NCBI GenBank assembly: GCA_016617785.1
Contig: JADILM010000001.1
Coordinates: 3,658,001 to 3,722,000, forward strand
Length of the DNA: 64,000 nucleotides
Source: Sporobolomyces roseus
Lineage: Eukaryota > Basidiomycota > Microbotryomycetes > Sporidiobolales > Sporidiobolaceae
Direction of reading: 5' to 3'
Shown here: positions 56,402-64,000 of the stretch, one piece after another
Layout of the letters: every line of letters starts with the position of its first letter
Position numbering within the stretch: position 1 is the first letter of the stretch
Translations under genes and position numbers: made by a program
The notes under the pieces: model-generated
Databases searched by the model: none
Told to the model about the DNA's origin: nothing
Seen by the model: the letters and a program-made list of their open reading frames with translations, nothing else

Positions 56402-58877
56402 TTAGTATGGCATGTATCTCAAATCCTTCGTCGGTGTTCTCGTTACTGACTGCCCAGCACTCTGAGCCGTCGTCATCTTACTCGCAGCGTATTCGATCGC
56501 TCCCATTCCTCCGCTCCTCATGATACTCGGTCCAGCGGAAACAGTTCTCGTTCTCATTCGATCCCGACGAAGGCGTTCGGGAGTGTAGAAGGAAGAGAGG
56601 CCATCGTTTGATTCGTCAGGTCCAACGTCGAACGAGTGCTGATGATGCAGTTGTTGCTGGTGATGTTGCGAGTTCGAGGTCAAAGCACTAAACATTCCAT
56701 CGTCAAGGTTTTGTTGTTGGCCGAGGAAGTGAGCGAGGAGATCATCGTGTTGATGATCGACGAGAGGTTGAGAGTGACCAGGATGAATCACGACGGCTCC
56801 TCCTGAAGTTTCGATGTGAGAATCGTACAAGAGTCGAATCGCTTGATCGAGTTGTTCTGAATCGTGATGCCAGTTTCCATCCTCGTCTGGACATCCCATC
56901 GATGACTGAGCGGCGTCGGAAGATGTCGAGCAACTTGTACCGGGAGTGAGAGGAAGACTGCTCGCTGAGAAGATGGTCGAAGTGGTCGAACAAGCAGAGG
57001 AAGGACCGGGAGAAGGGAGCATGTCGCGGAAAGAGGTGAAGTGGTTCGAGCCACCCCGTTGGAGAGGAGCAGAGAGAGGAGCGGAAGTGTCGAGGTTGTA
57101 GTTCGCGCTGAGGTACTGAGGAACTCCGGTCGTAGCTGAACGTCGGTAAGCGGGATCGAGAGTCGTAGGGAAGAGGTTGGAAGATTTGCCGAGATCGAGA
57201 GGAGGAGGTTTCGCTCGTCGAACGCTCTGGGGAGGATTCGAGGTGGAAGGAACGGAAGAGGGGGTTTCGGTGTAGAGAGCGAGTCCGAGAGGTTGCGAAT
57301 CTTGTTGCGAAAGCGCTTCTTCGAGTTGCTGGTTCGCGTATTCGAGATTTTGAGCAGTTTGATCGAGTGTTGGCATCGAGTCTCGTCTTGGAGGTTCGGG
57401 AACAGGTTCGGGGAAATGAGAGAGTTGATAAGGAGGTGCGGAAGCGGGAAGAGGAGGAAGTTCGTAGAGTTGCTGTTCGCGCTGAGGTCGTCGTGACTTT
57501 GGTTGCTGTTGATGTTGAGGAGCAGTGTAGTCGTTCTGAGGGATCTCGAGGCTGTTGTCGACTTCGGGAGGAGGAAGTTGCCAGTTCGAATAATCGACGA
57601 TTTCCTGATTTTGGCTCAATTCGGAGATCTCATCGTAGATCGAGTACTCGGCTGGCAGAGGGAGCCCGGAGTAAGTGATTTGAGGAACGAGGGCGCCTGT
57701 CGAATCGTAGGCGTAAGTTTGTCCTGATTCGTCTTGGTAGTAGAAAGGTTGTTCCGCGACGTGAGGAGTCTGATCGTCTTGCTGGGAGTGCTGATGAGAG
57801 GAAGGGGGAACGGGAAGAGTGTAAAGAGATCCGTCGTCGACGTTGCCCTCCATCGCTTGCATGTAGAAAGCAGCGTAATCGATTGTTCCGTTGACGTGAT
57901 TCGTCGGTGAGGAGTTCAAGCCTTGACCATCATGAGAGTATTGCTCGTAGATGTCAGACTCTTCGGAACCTCGTCGAATAGGAGTGAACGCAGCGAAACC
58001 TCCAGTTTGTGACGATTCCGAGTAATTTTGTTGAGGAGCGTCGTATCGCTCGGGAGATTCTCCTTCTTCGTCCGCATACTCGAGAGCCTTCGTTTGACTG
58101 ACGACTCCGATTCGTCGAGGGACGCCGAAAGTACCGGGAGGAACGTAAGCATCGGAGAGGTAAGGTTGTTGTTGTCGTCGTTTGTGAATGCAAGTCGGGC
58201 ACATCTTGACGAAGCGAGAGACCAGCTCTGTAGGTCGTCGATAAGAGTAAGCTCAGGTTCCAGGAAGAGGGGGAAAAGGGGGAAGAGACGACGAACCTTT
58301 TGGCAACCAAGAATAATATCGACGAACTTGCGCCGAAGTTTTGTCTCGACCGCTGTGATTCGTATCGCCGTGACATCCGACGAGGACTGTAAGAAGAAGA
58401 ACCGATCGTCATCGTCAGCTATGAGCTCGCAGGAACGCAAGGGACGCAGCGCGATGAGAAGGTAACAAGGGGGTAAAAAAAGAAAACGAACTGTGGTAAA
58501 TTTGATCCTTTACAGCTACGGGTCGGTTCTCGTGTGCGACGAGGTTTGCGTGAGGAGTCGTGACGAGTCGGAACATTCTCTTTGCCCAGAATCGGAATTG
58601 AGCAGTAGCATGTGTCGTTGAATGAGGTTCGAGGAGGACGGCGAGAATAGTAGCGTACATCTCCCTACTCACTGTTGATCGATCCACAACGTCAATCAAA
58701 TGAGATACATTGAGAGTGAGGCGAGAATGAAGACGTACTGAGTGCCTTTGCACGTTTTTTAGGATTCAATCCTCCGAGGTAATCATCCATTTGTTCCCTG
58801 AATTGACCCTCTGAAGGAAATCCATCTTGTCCATCACCGGTGAGAGCAGTAGGCCCTCTCTGTTGTTGATTTGACAT
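56402..58877 (-). CDS. Putative regulator with integrase-type H2C2 zinc-binding domain and long disordered tail
   Basis: Exons 58739-58877, 58492-58671, 58297-58386 and 56402-58227 sum to 2235 nt in frame (744 aa). After a short N-terminus (MSNQQQRGPTALTGDGQDGF) comes a helical part (REMYATILAVLLEP, FRFWAKRMFRLV). The H2C2 unit follows: GCHGDTNHSGRDKTSAQVRR, YYSWLPKELVSRFV, KMCPTCIHKRR. This is the HHCC zinc-finger layout of retroviral/retrotransposon integrases. The remaining ~600 residues are Gln/Ser/Pro/His-rich and look disordered, as in transcription regulators. No reverse transcriptase or integrase catalytic domain adjoins, so it is a host gene using the finger, comparable in principle to yeast Spt10. 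DNA binding is inferred. Confidence 0.75.
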
Positions 58878-60123
58878 GAGAGAGGAGAGAAGGGGAGGAG
58901 GGAAAGCGACGCGAAGGAGGAGACGAGGTCGCGACGAAGAGAGGGAAGAAGTTGAACGAGTGTGAGGAGAAGCTGAGTCGGAAGTGAACGTCGTGTTAGA
59001 TAGTCGACGACGATAGAGAGAAGTGAATGATTGAAGGGCTCACGAGGGATTGACGGCGGAAATACTTGCGCGACGAAAGCGAGAGTTCGATTTCGTTCTC
59101 AACCGTTTGACGCTTGACTTTTACGGCACGGAAGTAGGGAAGCTTTACGATATGCTTTTATCCTGCAGGGGAGGGAAAGATGTGGAAGGATTCGAGTTGA
59201 GACTGGTCGAAAAGGTAAAGTTGAGAGATAGAAGAAACGAAAAGGAAGAAACGAGTGACTAAAAGTTGGGTTGGTTGATGACGGTTGCTGTGCGTTGAAG
59301 GGGCCGAATAGGAGGGCGAGAGGAGGAGGAGATAGAAGAGGAAGAGCAGTAGCTTGACCATTTCTCGCGAGAGAGAAGCGACTCCTTTTTCGCAGGACGA
59401 TGAATCTTGCGAAAAGTGCGAGAGGAGAGGAGGGGGGGAATTTGTTTCGGACATTCCATCTAATGCGCCTTTTGGAAAGCATTCTTCTGTTCCCAAGAGA
59501 TAAATAACTTACATACATCGAATGTAATAGCGCCATAGAGAACAGAGAGAGAGAGAGAGGCGAAAAAGCGCAGGAAATGAGTGGTCTCGAGGAGGTGTTG
59601 TTCGAACGAAGCTCGTCCTGCCGATCTCCGAAGAACGTGCAGGACATATCTCATCATTAACCACTCGTGAGAGAGTATCGGCAATCTTTCCCTCGTACTC
59701 TGCGCCTTTGTTGACAAAATGGTTTTTGACACGTTTCACTTATCCGTCTCCTGCACCTTCATTCATTCATTATAGATAGTACAGCCGATCTCCAGAAGCT
59801 CAGAAGCGGGGATCAGAGTCATGCAGCACGCGAAGCAATTGAAGCGAAGCGAGAGTGAAGGGTTATTGGGAGAGAGACTCTGCAGATTTCCTTGGAGTTT
59901 CGCACTGTCAGATTTCGTCGAGCTGATCGTATGCTCGCCACTTGATACGCTCGTTCAGAAATACGTCTCGCTTCACTCTCGACTCTCATTCAGAACATGT
60001 AACAAAACACATTGCAAGGAAAAAAAACTATGTAGCGTAGAGAGATTGCTCGGAAGCGTCGAGGTCAAGCGAGGAGACAAAGCAGAAGTGAACGAATGCT
60101 GTAAAGTACTGCTTTCGACGAGA
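58878..60123. other. 1.25-kb intergenic stretch
   Basis: Between two minus-strand genes. It holds a (GA)n run at about 59544-59559 and no recognisable gene; open frames on both strands look like antisense chance frames. Confidence 0.5.
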
Positions 60124-62155
60124 TTAAGCGAAGTAGAACTGTTGCAGGAGAGAAGGGACAAGAGATTAGTACGAGTTTCAAGGAGTCGACGCTCAGAGAC
60201 ACTCCAGCTTACGTGATCGTTCTTCTTCTTTGATTGAACCTCGCTGTGGATATCAACTCGGAGTCAGTGCGCGCCCAAGGCAGGAGAGTAGAACTGAACG
60301 TACAGGATTCCAGAAAGATAATGCTCGTGACCAATTTCTGTGAAACCTTCACGTAGAGCGATCATACCAGCTTCGACACACACCGCCTGTACAATCGCGT
60401 GTCACCACAAGTTCAGCGATTGAGAACAACGGATGAGCGAGAGAGACATACCTTGAGTTGAGCACCGTTGAACTCGTCCGTACTTCTCGCCAGCTCCTCG
60501 AAGTTCACCTTCTTGTTCACCTTCATCTTACGTGAATGAATTCTGTTCGGAAGAGAGTGTCGAGGTCAGCAGGATTCTCTCGACTGTGAAGAGGATTGAA
60601 AGAGAAAGGGGGTAAAAACTTACTCCATGATCTTCGCTCGAGCTTCTTCTGCAGGTAGAGGGAACTCGATCTTCCTATCCAATCGACCAGACCTCAACAA
60701 CGCCGGATCAAGCGTATCAATCCTATTCGTCGCCGCGATAACTTTGATCTTGTCATCACTTCCGAACCCGTCCAACTGGTTCAACAATTCCAACATCGTT
60801 CGTTGTACTTCACGATCTCCAGATTTGTCCGAATCGAATCGTTTCGTTCCGATCGCGTCGAGTTCATCGATGAAAATGATTGCGGCTGGGTGAGTCTTTG
60901 CGAGTTCGAACGCATCTCGTACTAGTTTCGCTCCATCTCCGATGAACATCTGTGAGACAACCTCAACTGATAAGCTACCATTCAAGGGACGGAGAGAGCT
61001 AAGGAAAGAAGTATCGACTCACTTGAACTAGTGAAGGAGCAGCAAGTTTGAGGTAGCAAGCTTCTGTCTGAGCAGCACAAGCACGAGCCAACAACGTCTT
61101 TCCGGTACCTATGAGGGAGAGAGGACGAGCATGAGTTAGCTCATCGACGTTGTGAGCGAAAAAGCATGAGAAAGCTAGGAGAAACTCACCTGGAGGACCG
61201 TACATCAACACACCCTTTGGCGCCTTGATTCCCAATTTCTTAAACCTCTCCGAATTCTGCATCGGCAACACGATCGCCTCTACCAATTCCTCGATCTGTT
61301 TGTCCAACCCTCCAATCTCGTTGTAAGTTTCCGTCGGTTTCTCATCCACCTCCATCGCTTTCACTCGACTATCATACTCTGCCGGTAACGTGTCCAATAC
61401 GAGGTACGAATCTTTGTTGACTCCGATCAAGTCTTTCGGTCGGAGAGTTGCGGGGTCGACGAGTCCGACGAGGGGAAGGAAGATGGTTTGACGTGTTGAA
61501 GTCTTGATGACTGCACATTTTCCTTTACGTTGTGCGTCGAGATCTACGTTCGCACCGTCTCCTGCTTCATCCTCATCCGGGTCAATGTCAAGAATCTATT
61601 TGCGAAAGTTGAAAACCCGAGTCCAGTCAGTCTCTCTCTCTCCTCAAATCATCTCGAGGTTGAGTGAGGTGTAGCTCACCTCGACGACGTTTCCAACGAG
61701 ATAAGGTAATTGCTTGTTGTTCTTGATCTTGTCAGTATTGTCTTTGATGGATTCTCTCATTTTTGATCGTTCATGATTCAATCGCATCGTTTCACTTCTC
61801 ATGACCTGTATTTGTAGACTCAAGTCAGTCACCATCATTTCGAGATACGTCGGAATCTAGCTCCAAGGAAGGAGGGAAGGGGAGGGAGAGGAAGGGGATG
61901 CGATGACATGGGGTTGAAAGAACTAACCTTGATCTCGTTCTCGATTAACCTCGCCCTGGCCAAGATGTCCTCTGCGTTCAATTCCAAGATCTCTTGTGGT
62001 AGAGGTTCTTCTTCTGGTTCTTTCGGTTGTGCGTCTGTCATGTTGGCATCGGATGATTCAGTCTTTGGTGGCTGCTCGTTCGCTGCTGCCGCTGTTGAAG
62101 GAGTAGGTTTCGGTGGAGTAGTAGATCCAGACTGATTCGGTTCTTGTGGGTCCAT
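60124..62155 (-). CDS. RPT5: 26S proteasome regulatory ATPase RPT5
   Basis: AAA+ ATPase of the 19S base. A disordered acidic N-terminus ([20 protein letters not shown]) precedes the coiled coil ([31 protein letters not shown]) and OB region ([19 protein letters not shown]). The RPT5-diagnostic [20 protein letters not shown] is present, with Walker A GPPGTGKT split by an intron, Walker [12 protein letters not shown] and Arg-finger region [15 protein letters not shown]. The C-terminus [13 protein letters not shown] is spliced to a 15-nt last exon coding FYFA and the stop. The final three residues are YFA where the HbYX pore-opening motif normally has Tyr in the penultimate place. Divergent from ATP18. 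Confidence 0.96.
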
Positions 62156-62362
62156 CTTCAGCGTGAGAAGTGAGTGGTGGAGTCAGAGTTACGCGTAATG
62201 GCAACAAATTCTCTAATCTTCTCGAATCTCGAGATTACAAACTCGCAATTCCAGTTACTTCGCTCTTTCCTCCCCACCCCGCTCAACCCGTAAGTCTGCG
62301 AACCTGTTCAGTCATTAAAGAGTACTCATATTGACCTACTCGTATCATACAGCCGAATCAAG

Positions 62363-62812
62363 AGTGAGATCTCATCGTTCCTTTCATCCCTTCCTCCGAC
62401 CTCCAGCGAATTGAAGCCTCTTTCGTCTCTTGCAGTGTCTTTCCTCGGTATGCGTGCTTGGCCTGTACCTTTCATCAAGCCCATGTAAGCACTTGCTCAC
62501 TTCTATCAGAGTTCGGGAGGGGACGTTCAACTGATCTCGCTTTTGATCAACTTGACTTTCGCTCTTTCCATTTAGGTGGCCTTTCATTGCCGGTGGTGCC
62601 CTCACCTTCTACGGTGTCGCTTACGCTCAAAAGGCTATGCTCCAAGTAAGCCCGCTTCCATTCATTTCGCTCTTTCGCAGAAATATCCCTTTTTCTCGTT
62701 CTCCGTCGTTTCTCCTTCGTTTGCTGACACTGTCCTTTGGTCCCTCAATCAGTCACCTGAGTACAGAGATAGTCCCAAGAACCCTCACCCCAAGCCAGCG
62801 GCAGCTCACTAA
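62363..62812 (+). CDS. ATP18: Mitochondrial ATP synthase subunit i/j
   Basis: Small single-span subunit of the F1Fo-ATP synthase membrane sector. Spliced exons 62363, 62436-62484, 62576-62645 and 62753-62812 give 59 aa: MSFLGMRAWPVPFIKPMWPF, IAGGALTFYGVAYAQKAMLQ and SPEYRDSPKNPHPKPAAAH. The FLGMRAWPVPF...WPF start and EYR-DPKNP-like tail match the family, which argues for the MSFLG start rather than the internal ATG at 62450. That start codon is assembled across intron 62364-62435 (A plus TG). The A lies on a possible 11-nt leader exon 62353-62363, preceded by another GT-AG intron 62290-62352. Confidence 0.88.
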
Positions 62813-63699
62813 GTCTAGAGGTCGTTTCGCAAGGTTTAGAAAAGAAAGATTGGGTTGTTTCGACGGATGGGCGGTAGTTGATGAGGCGGTAGACGGTCGG
62901 TATGCAAAACAAATGAACAAGGTGTCCTTATACGAGAGGCTGGCCGTCGTAGCGACACTTTGAGACTCGTGAACGATGTTTGCGAAGAAGTTACGAAAAC
63001 TCGCTCTTTCGTGTCGTATTCAGCGACTGCTCTACGGCTTCTTGCACTCGCAGCCTCGCAAGACACTCGACTCCAATGCATAACCAAAGGATAGAGAGAA
63101 CAGAATAATTCATTTCGTTTCAATCGCGAAGCAACTACAACAAAACCCCCTCCCAACGAATAACAAAGGCTGAGTTTCGATTCCTCTTTCGTTTCATTTT
63201 TTTCAGTATAATCGTTTAGTATCAATCTTCGCACCATTTCCTACCCACGTAGGGGATCGGAGATGCATAAGCGCTTGACTTCTAGTATAAAATTTTAACG
63301 TATTATCATCATTTGAATGAAACGAAAGAGATTCGAAACGCAGCCCTTTGTTCCTCCTCCTTGTATGTTGTGAACGTCGAGCAGTGATGGAGAGGGAGGA
63401 GGAAGGGGAGGGGAGGAGAAGCCAGAGCAGAGCAAAAGTGAAAAAATCGAAAGCGAGTCTGCAGGGAGAAAGAGGGTCAGCTGCAAAGAACGCGGAATTG
63501 GTCGCAATGGAGAAACGTACCTTGAAGCTGTGAGAGAGTGAACAAAGTCAGAAAGTGAAAGTGAAGTGAACAAGAGAAAGAAAGACCGCTCGCTCGCAGG
63601 CAAGAGTGCGAATTTTTGTAGTGTTTGCCAATTGCTACACCAACTCTTATCAATTGCTTTCTATCTCTCCTTCACTCTCATCTCCACCCGAAAGACAGT
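62813..63699. other. Intergenic stretch ATP18 to importin-alpha
   Basis: 887 bp, no recognisable gene; it includes AT-rich 3' UTR-like sequence around 63240-63310 and a pyrimidine-rich leader before 63700. Confidence 0.5.
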
Positions 63700-64000
63700 A
63701 TGGATCGTCAAGCACCTGCGTGAGTTCACCTTGAAACTATCAACACTAGCGACCGCACCTTGGAACCGCTTCAGAGTGTTCGAGTCGTCAAAGTTGAGCA
63801 AAACAATCTAACCTCACTCTAACTTCCATAGCTCCCGTCGTAACGCTTACAAGAACAAGGGTATCTTTGGACAAGAAGGTAAGCTAACCCTCTTTCTAAC
63901 CTCCTTGAGATCGCCACCTTTTTTGCGACTCCTCCTTCAACAAAACTCCCTTTTCTTGCGCGTTGCACTTCACTCACTTACTCCCGATTGATTGATTGAA
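63700..64000 (+). CDS. SRP1: Importin subunit alpha (karyopherin alpha), 3' truncated by window
   Basis: Only the first two exons are visible: 63700-63719 (MDRQAP plus two bases) and 63832-63878, giving MDRQAPASRRNAYKNKGIFG followed by QE. This resembles the start of the importin-beta-binding domain of fungal importin-alpha (R-x(2-4)-FKNKG-F). A GTAAGC donor follows at 63879 and the third exon lies outside the window. The call rests on about 22 residues, so it is tentative. Confidence 0.6.

Noticed and set aside
56402..58877. Retrotransposon remnant
   Set aside because: Only the integrase-type zinc finger is present, inside a properly spliced host-like gene; no polymerase, protease, catalytic core or terminal repeats.
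59099..59647. 182-codon minus-strand frame
   Set aside because: Low-complexity Ser/Phe/Leu translation over GA-rich DNA, no domain, no splice context.
1..64000. CRISPR arrays, prophage, insertion sequences, rRNA genes
   Set aside because: No repeat-spacer arrays, bacterial mobile-element genes or rRNA segments were seen; the window is clearly eukaryotic nuclear DNA.

Overview
The window is a gene-dense, intron-rich fungal nuclear segment. Typical introns are 50-90 nt, begin GTGAGT/GTAAGT/GTACGT, carry CTGAC/CTAAC-like branch points and end in AG; many exons are under 150 nt. Two Cys-rich secreted proteins of the Cryptococcus CPL1 type and the cytochrome b5-acyl-CoA dehydrogenase fusion point to a basidiomycete, probably a yeast-like one. 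I cannot place it further from sequence alone. All gene names are by protein resemblance recalled from known families; nothing was searched.

Layout. 0-9.6 kb: 3' part of a DEAH-box RNA helicase, the mitochondrial phosphate carrier, a gene-free 2 kb stretch, an MDR oxidoreductase with an apparent frameshift, and tRNA-Arg(CCT). 10-20 kb: a Gyp7-type Rab GAP (-), a LOG-family phosphoribohydrolase (-), NAR1 (+) and TVP38 (-). 20-31 kb: a truncated CPL1-like gene copy, a DUF2235 hydrolase (-), a GFA/CENP-V protein (-), an intronless F-box protein (+), a full CPL1-like gene (+) and ARG4 (-). 31-44 kb: PEX19 (-), casein kinase II beta (+), BOL2 (-), a secreted FAS1 protein (+), a second full CPL1-like gene (+), an F-box/LRR-like protein (+) and proteasome beta-5 PRE2 (-). 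46-64 kb: mitochondrial aconitase (+), the cytochrome b5-acyl-CoA dehydrogenase (+), a PKA-type kinase (+), a protein with an integrase-type H2C2 zinc finger (-), RPT5 (-), ATP synthase subunit i/j (+) and the first exons of importin-alpha (+).

The genes are mostly unrelated housekeeping functions without operon logic. Some share themes: mitochondria and Fe-S chemistry (phosphate carrier, aconitase, ATP18, NAR1, BOL2), proteasome (PRE2, RPT5) and secretion/traffic (GYP7, TVP38, CPL1-like, FAS1). Several divergent pairs share short promoters, the tightest being BOL2/FAS1 at 88 bp between start codons.

The most unusual content is at the gene-structure level: start codons assembled across a splice junction (CK2 beta, ATP18), a stop codon assembled the same way (acyl-CoA dehydrogenase), a 14-nt micro-exon carrying the conserved Cys of BOL2, a probable GG-AG intron in the phosphate carrier, and a CPL1-like family (two full genes and one truncated copy) in which the intron before a 24-nt micro-exon is conserved between the full paralogs and can fold into the same hairpin.
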